This document shows positions 16,562 through 27,000 of a DNA stretch of 64,000 nt, one piece after another. The translations under genes and the position numbers were made by a program. The first letter of the stretch is position 1, and every line of letters starts with the position of its first letter. Under the pieces are notes generated by a model that saw only the letters and a program-made list of their open reading frames with translations, did no database searches and was not told where the DNA came from. Source of the stretch: Lachnospiraceae bacterium (GTDB taxonomy: Bacteria > Bacillota > Clostridia > Lachnospirales > Lachnospiraceae); the NCBI GenBank assembly GCA_015056865.1, contig SVFM01000006.1:1-64000 (forward strand). Direction: 5' to 3'.

Positions 16562-18296
16562 CTGACTAAAGCCACAGGGAGGGATATCCTCTTTTTATGT
16601 TTCAGAAAACGAGTATTTTAATCAAAAAAGCACTGGTTGCTTATCCTTCCAGTGCCATTTTTGTGATGTTATGGGCGATTGCCAGCAGCCCCCATTCTAT
16701 TTTTACCTTGTCTGTTCCACGCAAATGAAACCGTCGGAATGACCAACAGCCTTTGATCTTGCCAAAGACCTGTTCTACTTCCACAACTCTCTGTGAGCGC
16801 AGTTCCCGTCCTTTTTCGGAGCAAAGGTTCTCATTTGCTTTTCTTTTCAGTTCATTCAGTCGGTGGGATACCCTGACTGTGCGGTTTTTATCCGTATTCT
16901 TGCATTCTGATGCATAGGGACAACCGCCACAATCCTCGCACCGGTAATAATCCCTCCTTGTTTCGTATCCGGCTTCTGTTACATGTTTACGGTTTCCTAC
17001 GTGTATCAATTGTTTGCCATTGCGGCATACAAAACTGTCTGTTTCCGGCTCATAAGGCAGGTTTTCCACCAGATATGGATTCTCCCGGTTTTTCTTTTTC
17101 TTCTCCCAGTGGAACTTGTTGTATTTTACATAACTTCCCAGATTCTTTTCTTCCAGATATTCGTAATTCTCCTCGCTGCCATATCCGGCATCGGCAATAA
17201 TGTTTTCCGGTAACTGTCCCAGTCTTTCCTCCAAGTGATTTAAATGGGGAATTAGGGTTTTGGTATCCGTTGGGTTTGGATGAATGGTATAGCCGACGAT
17301 GTATCTGTTTTCAGTGCCGATTTGTATGTTATAGCCGGGTTTCAACTGACCATTGAGCATGGCGTCTTCCTTCATCCGCATAAAGGTAGCATCATGGTCT
17401 GTTTTGGAATAACTGTTGCGTCCCTTAAATAAGGCGAAGGATTCTTCGTATTTCTGCTTTCTGGGAAGGATATCTTTTTTGAATTCCTTTGCTTTTTTCT
17501 TCAGCACTTTGTCATCGGGATTTACTGCCAGTTTTTTGTCTATACTTTCCACAACAGCTTCCACCTGCTCCACTGTGATTCGGCTGTTTTCACCCATTTC
17601 TCCCAGATCATCTTCTAAATATATTTCATTTTCTTCTGCCACAATGCGGTCAATTTCACGGAGATGGTTTTTTATCTTTTCATCCAGCTTCCGGTCATAA
17701 TTATCTACCGATTTATTCCACACAAAAGTATACTTATTGGCATTGGCTTCTATTTTTGTACCATCCAAAAAGTAGTTTTGCAGTTTTATGTATTTCTTAT
17801 CAATCAGGAGTTTGATGACTTCATAGAAAACATCTTCTATGATATCTTTCATGTCCAGACGGAAACGGTTGATTGTTCTGAAATCAGGTTTATTTCCACC
17901 TGCAATCCACATGAAGTTGATATTTTCCCGGAGAGCTTTTGCAATCTGCCTGGAAGAGTATGTTTTCTGGGAGAATGCATAGATCATGACCTTCAACATC
18001 ATCCTTGGGTGATACGCAGGACAGCCGCCTTCTTTGTATCTGTCGTAGAGTGGTTTTAACTCCAGGGAATCCACAACTGTATTTACGACCCGCACCAGAT
18101 GATTTTCAGGAATGAAATCTTCAAAAGATAGTGGTAATTGTAACTGATTCATGGTATAATTTTTAAATCTTGGCATACCTTATTATATCACATAATGAGG
18201 TAGAAATCGAGAACGGCGTGGTAACCGTTCTCTTTTTTTTTGCAGAAAGAAAGAGGGTATCCCCTTAAGTCATTTCATGACTTTTGGGACACCCTC
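16541..18296. mobile_element. IS1182-family insertion sequence, apparently intact
   Basis: The ends are perfect 15-bp inverted repeats: GAGGGTGTCCCAAAA at 16541-16555 and its complement at 18282-18296. Adjacent A/T runs (AAAA left, TTTT right) could be the true outermost bases or part of a target duplication, so the limits are uncertain by about 4 bp. Inside is a single full-length transposase on the minus strand. A strong hairpin (GAGAACGG / CCGTTCTC, then T8 on the plus strand, 18212-18240) before the transposase probably insulates it. Confidence 0.9.
16641..18176 (-). CDS. IS1182-family DDE transposase
   Basis: A 511-residue transposase with the N-terminal domain (QLQLPLSFEDFIPENHLVR, then YHPRMMLKVMIYAFSQ), the DDE catalytic core beginning near YFLDGTKIEANANKY, and the C-terminal CRNGKQL, Cys-rich YRCEDCGGCPYASEC and QRVVEVEQVFGKIKG segments typical of the family. 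It is uninterrupted and full length, so the element may be active. A ribosome site AAGG sits immediately before the ATG. Confidence 0.95.
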   Translation of the reverse strand: MPRFKNYTMNQLQLPLSFEDFIPENHLVRVVNTVVDSLELKPLYDRYKEGGCPAYHPRMMLKVMIYAFSQKTYSSRQIAKALRENINFMWIAGGNKPDFRTINRFRLDMKDIIEDVFYEVIKLLIDKKYIKLQNYFLDGTKIEANANKYTFVWNKSVDNYDRKLDEKIKNHLREIDRIVAEENEIYLEDDLGEMGENSRITVEQVEAVVESIDKKLAVNPDDKVLKKKAKEFKKDILPRKQKYEESFALFKGRNSYSKTDHDATFMRMKEDAMLNGQLKPGYNIQIGTENRYIVGYTIHPNPTDTKTLIPHLNHLEERLGQLPENIIADAGYGSEENYEYLEEKNLGSYVKYNKFHWEKKKKNRENPYLVENLPYEPETDSFVCRNGKQLIHVGNRKHVTEAGYETRRDYYRCEDCGGCPYASECKNTDKNRTVRVSHRLNELKRKANENLCSEKGRELRSQRVVEVEQVFGKIKGCWSFRRFHLRGTDKVKIEWGLLAIAHNITKMALEG

Positions 18297-18300
18297 TTTT

Positions 18301-18452
18301 TACTATCTATCAAAACCGCCCCAAAGCCCTGTTTTGATACCAATGCGTTCAATGGGGCAAACCGCTCGAAAACTGCAACAATACTGACTATTTTACGTTT
18401 TGCCCTATTATAACGCATTCCTCGATTCTTCTAACTATACCTGTTGCTGTCA
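18301..18452 (-). repeat. Dispersed repeat copy 4, cut by the IS
   Basis: The minus strand carries the AbrB-like stretch again (TATGIVRRIEECVIIGQN in translation, no start codon), directly after the stop of the GH172 gene. After about 60 bp it diverges from the other copies; the tail hairpin is missing and the IS1182-type element begins within a few bases of its end. It lies between convergent genes. Confidence 0.6.
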
Positions 18453-19505
18453 AACAATCTCCAACTCATTCTTTGACGGCAGTTGGGGATAGGCATCCTC
18501 CAGCGTATCAGAATACCAATACGCCACAGAAGAAATATCATCCTGCAATGGTAAATATCTTCTTTCACTTCTCCAACCGAGCGCCTGAATAGTAACCTTT
18601 AAATCTTTTTTAAAATAAATTGGATCTGTAATGTGCCAACGATACATATTAAAATATCTCTGCGAACGGTATATGCCATCGGTATGACGAACTTTATACA
18701 TCCCCGTGTATGGTGTAGTGAATTCTTTGTATTCGCCGCCTACATCAAAGTTATATGCACCGCAGAAATAGTCTTCCGTACCGGTGCCGCAGATGGTTGG
18801 GAAATCAGTATCGCCATCGATATAAAATTTAATTTCGCCTTCACCCCACCAACCGTTGTTCTTTACGCCCCAGTGCATATAGGTGCCAACATAGTGACCG
18901 TTGCCTTTTATATTATCCAAAATCACATATGGCTCTTTATATGGCAGCGGATTTACACGGCGAAACTGCGCATGAAAATAAAGTGAATCAGACGGCAAAA
19001 CTTTTTCTTCACAATCAATCTGATAATAAATGTTGCAAGAATCAGCACCGATATTTTCAATTTCTACCCTGAAAGATTCAAAATACGGCATTTCAAAATA
19101 ACAGTTCAGTCCTCTTCCGGGGTTTGCGCACATAGCAAGACTGGAAAGCTGACGGTATTCAGTATGGTCTGCGTTGGCAAAAAAATCAGAGAGTGGTGCT
19201 TCAACGGCAGGATTTTTCTGTCCGTCAAACCAAATGCGCAGAATAAGAAGTCTGCCGGCCTTTGTGTTATCGGTTATCCAAATATGTTTAATTGCTCCCT
19301 GACCTTTAATGTCAGCTAAAACAATTGTCTCTCCGGGGTGCGATACTAAAAAGGGATTTACCTTCCATCCCTGACCGAGCTCTCTTGCACAAGCAGAAGC
19401 GCTACCTTCAATTGCCATGCCACCTTTTCCTTTTTCCCCTGTCAAATTTTCGGGGGATACAGAAAAAGTACGGATGTCCTTTTTGGTTGTGAGATTATTT
19501 AACAT
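18450..19505 (-). CDS. GH172 (DUF2961) glycoside hydrolase
   Basis: A 351-residue DUF2961 protein without signal peptide. Family marks include GQGAIKHIWIT near the N-terminus, FEMPYFESFRVEIEN, and GTGTEDYFCGAYNF, which holds the conserved acidic residue. GH172 members act on arabino- or fructofuranosyl links, so this may remove arabinofuranose from arabinoxylan fragments, in line with the xylose genes nearby; the exact substrate is not established. The ATG at 19505 is chosen because AGGAGGAG precedes it. It is divergent from an AraC-type regulator. Confidence 0.85.
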   Translation of the reverse strand: MLNNLTTKKDIRTFSVSPENLTGEKGKGGMAIEGSASACARELGQGWKVNPFLVSHPGETIVLADIKGQGAIKHIWITDNTKAGRLLILRIWFDGQKNPAVEAPLSDFFANADHTEYRQLSSLAMCANPGRGLNCYFEMPYFESFRVEIENIGADSCNIYYQIDCEEKVLPSDSLYFHAQFRRVNPLPYKEPYVILDNIKGNGHYVGTYMHWGVKNNGWWGEGEIKFYIDGDTDFPTICGTGTEDYFCGAYNFDVGGEYKEFTTPYTGMYKVRHTDGIYRSQRYFNMYRWHITDPIYFKKDLKVTIQALGWRSERRYLPLQDDISSVAYWYSDTLEDAYPQLPSKNELEIV

Positions 19506-19615
19506 TTCCACTCCTCCTAATATAACATTATATTGAAATAATATTTTAAAACTGCTAAAATACAAATAATATATCTTGTCTTTTATTTTGCATTTCTTGC
19601 GGGAGGCAATTGGTG

Positions 19616-20512
19616 ATGTTAGATAATTCGATGATCAATCCATATATTCGTGTGGCTATGCAATCAATTTTACAGAAGGGTACATATATTGCCCGTCGAA
19701 TCATTTTTGATTATGAACTGATATATGTTGCGGACGGCGAGTTCATTCTCAATTACAACGAAACGGATTACAGATGCACAAAAGGACAGTTTATACTGCT
19801 CCGACCGGGCATCTCTCACAGTTTTTCTGTAACCGATACCGATCTTTCTCAACCGCACATTCATTTCGACATAACGCATATACCGGACAGTCAACAGGTT
19901 CCTGTTTGTTTTAAGGATTTAAACGACCTTGGGAGTGAGGAACGAAAGAGCATCCGTGAGGATGTCTTCCGAAAATACCCCCAAACCCCATTTGTTGTGT
20001 TTTTAGACCATCAAGCCGCCCTGGAGATTTTTTACAACATTGTGAACCAACCGAAACCTTTTTCCTTGTCACAAAAAGGTATGCTTATTAGGCTTATTGA
20101 TATGCTTATAGCGGATAATTTCCCGGCGGTGTTTGGGGATAACAACGAATCCGTTTACAGCGTTGAAGAGCAGGTGAAGGATTTTCTTGATGCAAGTCAG
20201 GGCTTAACTTCCAATTTGGACGACATCGCCAAACAGTTCAATTATAGCAAGTGTCATTTGGAGCATCGGTTCATAGAGCGGTATGGCATCGGACTTATCG
20301 CTTATCGCAACAAAAAACGCATGCAGTTAGCCAAAGACATGCTTAAAACGCAAACCGTATCCAAGGTGGCTGCAAAACTAGGGTTTTCGTCCATCTACGT
20401 TTTTAGTCGTGCGTTTAAAAACCACTTCGGTATTTCCCCAAGTGATTGCAAAGGGGCTGAACGTGATCAAACTATTTTCTCTATATCTAATCCCCCTTAC
20501 TCATTGGTATAG
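19616..20512 (+). CDS. AraC-family transcriptional regulator
   Basis: A 298-residue regulator with an N-terminal cupin region (ELIYVADGEFILNYNE, RPGISHSF) and a C-terminal pair of helix-turn-helix motifs (NLDDIAKQFNYSKCHLEHRF; SKVAAKLGFSSIYVFSRAF). The start lies in TTG-GTG-ATG; ATG at 19616 is nine bases from GGGAGG and GTG at 19613 is also possible. It is divergent from the GH172 gene, its likely target. Its 3' end overlaps the convergent F420-ligase-like gene by 16 bp. Confidence 0.9.
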   Translation: MLDNSMINPYIRVAMQSILQKGTYIARRIIFDYELIYVADGEFILNYNETDYRCTKGQFILLRPGISHSFSVTDTDLSQPHIHFDITHIPDSQQVPVCFKDLNDLGSEERKSIREDVFRKYPQTPFVVFLDHQAALEIFYNIVNQPKPFSLSQKGMLIRLIDMLIADNFPAVFGDNNESVYSVEEQVKDFLDASQGLTSNLDDIAKQFNYSKCHLEHRFIERYGIGLIAYRNKKRMQLAKDMLKTQTVSKVAAKLGFSSIYVFSRAFKNHFGISPSDCKGAERDQTIFSISNPPYSLV

Positions 20513-21696
20513 TTATCGAAATAACCTTGAATATATACAATCGGTGTTCCCTTATCACCTGAACCGGAGGTTAGATCACACAGCGAACCGATAAGGTCTG
20601 TTAAGCGGCGAGGAGTTGTTCCCTGAGATACCATGTTACCAACAAGAGAGGAGTCGTCTTTGCACGTAATCTTATTTTTAATTGCCATTTGAAGATCTTT
20701 TCCGGAAAGGTCTGCAAAATCGTTATCTGCCAAATATTTCAGCTTAAGTTCATTAGGAGTACCTTCCAAACCGGGGGTATATGCCGGAGACACAACAGGA
20801 TCGGCAAGTTCCCAGATCTTACCGACGGGGTCTTTAAAGGCACCGTCCCCGTATACCATAACCTCAATGTGTTTACCCGTTACATTCAAAAGCTTTTCCT
20901 GAATGTCCTCTACGAGCTTCTGACATTCCTCCCTTGGAAATAATTTCACTGTGTCTTCCGTTGCTTTATTGGAACCGAGTAACCCATAGCGGGCATTCCA
21001 ACCACTTCCGTCAACTGATGCCGTCATAATCTCATCCAAGCCGAATACTTTTTCTGCACCGGCTTTTTTCAAAAAGCGTTTTGTGCGTGTTCGAGTATGA
21101 ATATCGCAATTGAGTACATTCTTAGTATAGTTTAATATAGCACGGCAGTCGTTGGCAAAGATAACCTCCACCTCTGCACCGGACTCACGAATCAGATTAG
21201 AATAATATTCGATATAATCAACGCCGGTGAAGGTATGTTTAGGATATCCAAACAAACTTCTCCATTCTTCTTCCGACAAAACATCGGTATAGGGGTTAAT
21301 GCCTTTTTCATCAAGCAAATCTATATCAACAAGATGATTTCCTACCTCATCAGAGGGATAGTTCAACATCAGCACCACTTTTTTGCAGCCCTTGGCAATG
21401 CCGCGCAAACAAATTGCAAACCGGTTTCGGCTCAAAATCGGAAAGATAACACCAACTGTTTCACCTCCCAACTTGTTGCGCACGTCTGTCGCAATATGAT
21501 CCACGCTCACATAATTTCCTTGTGCACGCGCCACGATTGCTTCCGTCATACATACCACATCCCGATCCCTCGGAATAAGCCCTTCTTCATTCATTGCTTC
21601 AACAACAGACCCTGTTACAATTTCTGTCAGGTCGTCCCCCTGACGGATGATCGGCGCCCGAAGTCCCATTGAAACTGTTCCATATACTCTGCTCAT
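20497..21696 (-). CDS. Coenzyme F420-0:L-glutamate ligase-like protein (CofE family)
   Basis: A 399-residue protein of the F420 ligase family: SMGLRAPIIRQGDDL, then VCMTEAIVARAQGNYV and GVIFPILSRNRF near the N-terminus. In methanogens and actinobacteria CofE adds gamma-glutamates to F420-0. Clostridia lack F420, so the substrate here is probably different, perhaps another gamma-glutamyl acceptor; that is unknown. It is divergent from a LysR regulator and convergent with an AraC gene, so it forms a single-gene unit. Longer than the usual 250-residue CofE core. Confidence 0.8.
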   Translation of the reverse strand: MSRVYGTVSMGLRAPIIRQGDDLTEIVTGSVVEAMNEEGLIPRDRDVVCMTEAIVARAQGNYVSVDHIATDVRNKLGGETVGVIFPILSRNRFAICLRGIAKGCKKVVLMLNYPSDEVGNHLVDIDLLDEKGINPYTDVLSEEEWRSLFGYPKHTFTGVDYIEYYSNLIRESGAEVEVIFANDCRAILNYTKNVLNCDIHTRTRTKRFLKKAGAEKVFGLDEIMTASVDGSGWNARYGLLGSNKATEDTVKLFPREECQKLVEDIQEKLLNVTGKHIEVMVYGDGAFKDPVGKIWELADPVVSPAYTPGLEGTPNELKLKYLADNDFADLSGKDLQMAIKNKITCKDDSSLVGNMVSQGTTPRRLTDLIGSLCDLTSGSGDKGTPIVYIQGYFDNYTNE

Positions 21697-21734
21697 AACT
21701 TTCCCTCCAACTGTTGACTTGTTCTTATGATATT

Positions 21735-21780
21735 ATTATAATACAAGCATAATCATAAGCAAAATAGTTAATACTTAACT
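21735..21780 (-). promoter_or_regulatory. cofE-like promoter with LysR-type palindrome
   Basis: TTGCTT (21757-21762), 16 bp, TATAAT (21735-21740) on the minus strand. Just upstream of -35, AGTTAA-TAC-TTAACT (21766-21780) is a perfect 15-bp palindrome, placed where a LysR-type activator would bind; it also lies 20 bp before the lysR ATG, so it could serve autoregulation. Confidence 0.65.
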
Positions 21781-21800
21781 TGGTTATAAGGAGTGCTTAT

Positions 21801-22673
21801 ATGAAAACAAAGCTTGACTACTACCGCATTTTTTATGAAACTGCACGTTTCCGTTCCTTTTCAACTGCAGCCGGACACCTATATATTTCTCAGTCTGCCA
21901 TTTCCCAATGCATACATCAGCTTGAAGATGATCTTGGTGTTCAGCTTTTCGTAAGAACAAGGAGAGGAGTAGCACTTACAAATGAGGGGAAAATTCTTTT
22001 TTTAAAGGTCGAAAATGCGATTAATTCGATAGAACAGGGCGAAAGTCAGCTTGAAAGACTTCGTCATCTTGAATTAGGTGAACTTAAAATTGCGGCGGCC
22101 GATACGATAACAGGCCATTTCCTCCTTAAATATCTTGAAGAATTTCACACTTCCTACCCCGATATAAGAATAGAAATGGCAAATTCCTATTCTTCTCAGA
22201 TGCTCTCTCTTGTGAAAGAGGGAAAAGCTGATCTTGCGTTTGTTAATATGCCTTTAAAGGATGATGAACTTGTAATAGAACCGTGTTTTGAAATAAACGA
22301 TATTTTTGTCTGCGGTCCTGATTTTGAAAAAAAGGCTTCTTATTCCTGGGAAGAAGTGTCGGATTTGCCGCTTATACTTCTTGAAAAAAACTCATCGACA
22401 CGTCATTTTCTGGAAAAAACCTTCAAAGAAAGAAACATATCCTTAAATCCACAGATTGAAATAGCGGCTCACGATTTGCTTATCCGTTTTGCTTCCATTC
22501 ATCTTGGAGTTTCGTGTGTGGTTGAAGAATTTTCGAAAGAGGAACTAAAAAAAGGCTTAATCCAAAAAATATCTCTTAACCCACCACTTCCGAAAAGAAG
22601 TATCGGTTGTGCCTATTTGAAAAATACACCGCTTTCTTATGCCGCCAAGGCATTTATGAATTTGATTAAATGA
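21801..22673 (+). CDS. LysR-family transcriptional regulator
   Basis: A 290-residue LysR protein. The N-terminal winged helix is clear (YYRIFYETARFRSFSTAAGHL, QSAISQCIHQLEDDLG, LFVRTRRG), followed by a long linker helix and the periplasmic-binding-like effector domain (LGELKIAAADTIT onward). The ATG at 21801 has AAGGAG seven bases upstream. It is divergent from the CofE-like gene and 65 bp upstream of the glycerol-1-phosphate dehydrogenase gene; either could be a target. Confidence 0.92.
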   Translation: MKTKLDYYRIFYETARFRSFSTAAGHLYISQSAISQCIHQLEDDLGVQLFVRTRRGVALTNEGKILFLKVENAINSIEQGESQLERLRHLELGELKIAAADTITGHFLLKYLEEFHTSYPDIRIEMANSYSSQMLSLVKEGKADLAFVNMPLKDDELVIEPCFEINDIFVCGPDFEKKASYSWEEVSDLPLILLEKNSSTRHFLEKTFKERNISLNPQIEIAAHDLLIRFASIHLGVSCVVEEFSKEELKKGLIQKISLNPPLPKRSIGCAYLKNTPLSYAAKAFMNLIK

Positions 22674-22738
22674 CTATTGATTATTCTTGACGGAAATATT
22701 ATAACATAATCAACCAATCATATTAAGGAGGAGTCGTT

Positions 22739-24007
22739 ATGGACATAAACAAATTACTTAGGGGTGTAAACTGTAGCTGCGGAAAACACCATTCCTGTGA
22801 CATCAAATATGTGTATATTGAAGATAATGCCACAAAAAATCTTTCTAAAATTTGCCAGGATAACCATACCGTTTTAATTGTTGCTGATGAAAATACCTTT
22901 CAGGCGGCCGGTGAAATCACGTTGTCCGCCCTGAATGGCAAAAACATAAAAAAGGTGATCTTCAGCGGAAACGAAATTCTCGTTCCCAATGAAGCCGCCA
23001 TTCAAACTGTTACCGAAAATTTAGATGACGCAGATATAATGATCGGTATAGGCTCAGGCGTGATACAGGATTTGTGTAAATATGTCTCCTTTTACAATAA
23101 AGTGCCCTACATAATTGTTGCAACCGCTCCCTCTATGGACGGTTATGCCTCGAACGGGGCGGCAATGATAACGGGCGGTTTGAAGGTTACCTATCCTGCA
23201 GGACTTCCCATGGCAATTATTGCTGATACAAAGGTTTTGTCAAACGCTCCTATGGAAATGATAAAGGCCGGTTTCGGGGACATTATCGGCAAATTTTCTG
23301 CTTTAAATGACTGGAAATTAAGCCACCTCATAAATGATGAATATTTTTGCGATTATATTTATGATCTGACCTATCAACAAATAAAAACAACTCTTGATCT
23401 GGCAGACGGCATTTTAAAGCGGGATGAAAAAAGTATCAAAGTATTAATGGAAGCGCTGGTAGTAATAGGAATTTTAATGAGCTTTGCAGGTTCTTCCCGC
23501 CCTGCTTCAGGCAGTGAGCATCATCTTTCACACTTTTTTGAGATCACGGGTATACTTGAAAAGACAGCATACTTTTCTCACGGAATTGACGTTGCCTATT
23601 CTACCGTCATAACTGCCAAAATACGCGAAAGGCTTTTGGCAAACCCGTTTCCCTCCCAAATATATCGCCCCGCCCACTGTTCATACACTCAAAAAATGGA
23701 GCAGCTTTATCATTCCTCTGCCCAAGGCTGTATAGATTTGCAGGAAAAATATGGGCGTTATAAAAACCATACCGCCCAGATGTATCTGAACAAGGAGACC
23801 GAGATAAGAAGAATCCTTTCCGAAATGCCAACGGCAGAAACCATAGAAAAAATGCTCTCACTTGTAAACCTTGACATCAGAGAATTTTATGAGCAATACG
23901 GGGAAGAAAAAATTAATCATGCCATTCTTTATGCCAAGGATCTGAAGGATAGGTATACGGTTCTTTGGATGCATTACGATTTGTTTGGATTTTCCCGAAA
24001 AGATTAA
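22739..24007 (+). CDS. sn-glycerol-1-phosphate dehydrogenase (EgsA/AraM family)
   Basis: A 422-residue metal-dependent dehydrogenase of the AraM/EgsA group. The nucleotide-binding GIGSGVIQDLCKY, the ATAPSMDGYASNGAAM segment, GFGDIIGKF, and the metal-binding His in SGSEHHLSHFFE and FSHGIDVAYS are all present. In Bacillus AraM reduces dihydroxyacetone phosphate to glycerol 1-phosphate, the archaeal-type glycerol stereoisomer, for unusual lipids. AGGAGGAG precedes the ATG. It follows lysR on the same strand. In other Firmicutes the gene sits in arabinose operons, matching the pentose genes nearby. Confidence 0.88.
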   Translation: MDINKLLRGVNCSCGKHHSCDIKYVYIEDNATKNLSKICQDNHTVLIVADENTFQAAGEITLSALNGKNIKKVIFSGNEILVPNEAAIQTVTENLDDADIMIGIGSGVIQDLCKYVSFYNKVPYIIVATAPSMDGYASNGAAMITGGLKVTYPAGLPMAIIADTKVLSNAPMEMIKAGFGDIIGKFSALNDWKLSHLINDEYFCDYIYDLTYQQIKTTLDLADGILKRDEKSIKVLMEALVVIGILMSFAGSSRPASGSEHHLSHFFEITGILEKTAYFSHGIDVAYSTVITAKIRERLLANPFPSQIYRPAHCSYTQKMEQLYHSSAQGCIDLQEKYGRYKNHTAQMYLNKETEIRRILSEMPTAETIEKMLSLVNLDIREFYEQYGEEKINHAILYAKDLKDRYTVLWMHYDLFGFSRKD

Positions 24008-24023
24008 AATTTTTTTGTAAAAA

Positions 24024-24067
24024 GGTATCCCCAAACCAGGATTTTAAAATCCCGGTTTAGGAATACC
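24024..24067. terminator. Bidirectional terminator between convergent genes
   Basis: A long, nearly perfect stem (GGTATCC..AAACC..GGATTTT with AAAATCC..GGTTT..AATACC) lies between the dehydrogenase and the wall-protein genes. The minus-strand exit has TTTTT; the plus-strand exit has no T-run. Confidence 0.8.
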
Positions 24068-24081
24068 CTCTCCATAGTTGA

Positions 24082-27000
24082 TTATTTCACTGCAGGATCA
24101 TCTTCCTTTTTCCTCTTAAGGATCAGGGCACCTAGCAGACAGCCACCACTAACAAGAGCAAGAGCCACCCACAGCCAGAAGTTGCTGTTATCTCCGGTTG
24201 CGGGAGCAGTCGCTTGAGAATTGTTCTTAGCATCCGTATAAACTACCGCATAAGTGGAGAACTTATCCGTTTTAAATGTCAATGTCTGTGCATTGGCATC
24301 ATACACAGGCGCAATCACCTCAGCTGTTTCATTATGAACGTGAACAATGCTGTAGGTACGGATGATGTTTTTATCTGTGTTGATCAGATTTTCTGGCAAC
24401 TTAAAGGCAATTTCCACCTTGTCGTTCAAAGCCAACATGCGAACTGCAGCACTTTCACCTACCTGCTTAAACATTAGAATATCCAAGTAGATGCCAACCT
24501 TGCCATTCTCCAGTTTTTCAGCAATCAACGCCTTGTCTTCTGCTGAAACAGTGCCTGAAATATCGTTGATCTCAAGCCAAATATCAACATCAGCGCCATG
24601 CTCAATCTCCCACTTTTCTTCCTCTGTAACCGGAAATTTATCTTTTATTTCCTCAATTTGAGCGGTCATCTTACCTCCGCCCACATTGGTATCCGGTGTG
24701 ATATCCTCATATTCGCCGGGTGTAATAAAGATATCTTCCGGTTTCTGCTCCGCAGTTACTGTGACAGCTGTGGCCGGTGAAGGATCATAATTGGTCTTTG
24801 CCGCATAACGCACATAATAAGTGCCTGCTGCAAAGCTTATGTCCTCATCCGTGATTTTAGCATATTCGTTATCTCCCGCACCTGCTTTAGTACTATATTC
24901 CATGGCAGTAGTCAGGCCACTGATCTTGCCGTCTGCCTGTCCGGGCGCACTTTCATTCGTTATCGTAAAATCAGAAAGCTGTGGTGCTTCCTGGGAGGCG
25001 TTCCTGATCCTGAATTCACAGGTCAGACCGGAACCTGGAAGCTTGTAGTTTGCCGCATCGGCGCCGGTAATGGCAGTGACAGTAGCTGTATAAACCGTAG
25101 CGGAAGCGTTCACCTGAGCACCCTCTACAGTCAAACGAATATCTGCTCCGGTTATAACGCCACTTGCAATGGTCTCAGGCCTCTGGGCGGTACTGTTATA
25201 CACAAAGTCGGTATTGCCCCAGCTGATCCCCAGTTCCTTCTGTGCAATGGTAAAGGTGAAGGTCAGCGGCTCCGTGGTACCGTCTTCCCATGTATAATTG
25301 GTGGTGTCCTTCAGTGCCACAGTCACGGTCTGGCTACCGGCAATGATCCGTTTCTCACCTGAAACAGTATAGGCACTGTTGGGTGCCACGATATAAGTCT
25401 GCTCCGTTCCATTATAGGTATACACAGTGGTGTCTGCTGCAGGCTTTTGGATCTTCACTGTAGAAGCACTAATGGTGTATGTTACCGAAACGGTGGTATC
25501 ACCCATAGTGATGCTGGCTTTGTAATCTCCCGCGTTCGTAGGAACGTCGTTCATACTCTCATAGTCATCACCGTTTTTCCGCTCGTAAAGAACGGTGGGG
25601 GCAGTGATGCTTGCATCCAGCTGATTGGTCAAAACAGCTGCCTTAGCGGCTCCGTCAGCAATAAGAGTACCCGACGGCGCTGCAAGACTGATGCTCCCCA
25701 GGCTCTCGCCACAGCCGCTTACTCCACAGCTTGCGCTGATCACATTATCGCTTTTGCTGTAGGAAACACTATGAGGAATATTATTGTTAATGCTGACCGG
25801 ATCCACAATTCCTTCAACTTTAACCTTAATCACGCTCTGACAGGTAAGACCTGCACTTTCCGTGAAAGTAATAACAGGATTGCGGCTGGTAGGATTCTGA
25901 ATGGTGTAATCCTCATTGAGCGTGAGTGCATTTTCTGCCTCTGTACCATCCACATATACGGTGAAAGCTTCCTCACCGGAAACAGGAGTGGTAAGCTCCA
26001 TTCCTACCGATCCCTGCTTATCATTAAGTCCGCCGCCCTGAGCCGCATTTTCACTACCCGCACCACCAATACCGATCAGGATCGTAAAGCTGGTCTCTTC
26101 CCCTGCCAAAAGGGTATTATCCGCCCAGTGCCAGGCACCTGCCGAGTCAAAGCTACCGCTTACACTGTTTGCTGTACCGTAGAAAGTGTATGTTTCCTCA
26201 TCACCACGCCAGTCACTGTATCTTCCATACCAAAAATCACTGACTGAGATAACACCTGCATACCCCTTGCCAAAGAAATTAAACTGGGCATAATCTCCCG
26301 CCGGGCCCTTGTCTGTGCTGCTGTCGGAAACCATTTTGTAACCGCTGCCGTCTTCAAAAGGCGTGATCACTGCCGAATCATCCCGTCCAATCTGAATATC
26401 GGCACTGCTTCCCAAAGAAAAAGTTACCGGATCAGCTGTGGTATTTTTTACTGTATAGATAATCTGTAGGGTTTCTCCTGCATTGCAAAACGCAAAGTCA
26501 ATACCCACCTTAAGACCCATTTGGGTGTTTCCGCCCTGATCATAAGAGACAGCGGAAACTCGCTTCGTGGTACTGCCTACCTTTACATAGGTATAATATC
26601 CACCGTTACCAAAAGTGGTCTGCCTCCAAGCGTCGGCAAAATATCCATAGATATCGAAATTGCTGTATAAATATCGATAAGCCATGATACCGTTTTCGTT
26701 GGTCGTGTAGACGTTTCCATTGGGCATAACCTTATAATCAAAGGTGACAACCACCTCCAGGGTAAGGGGATTTTCAATGGTCGGCACTTTTCCGTTTCCG
26801 GAGCTGCCACAGTAAGTGCAAGCCACGTAGGGATCGGGAATCTCTGTTATCGTTCCCACAAAAGTAACTTGCGTACCCGGCTGGATATTATCAATGGATT
26901 CCCCTTCCTTCAATTGCCAGGTATCCGTTTGCAAACCACATAAATAAGCACCGTTTTCTCCTGTGATCTTAATAAAAAGTTCGGAAAGGATTTCCTCCCC

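Noticed and set aside
25447-26247. Plus-strand open frame of 266 codons
   Set aside because: Antisense to the large surface protein; no ribosome site and no recognisable motifs.
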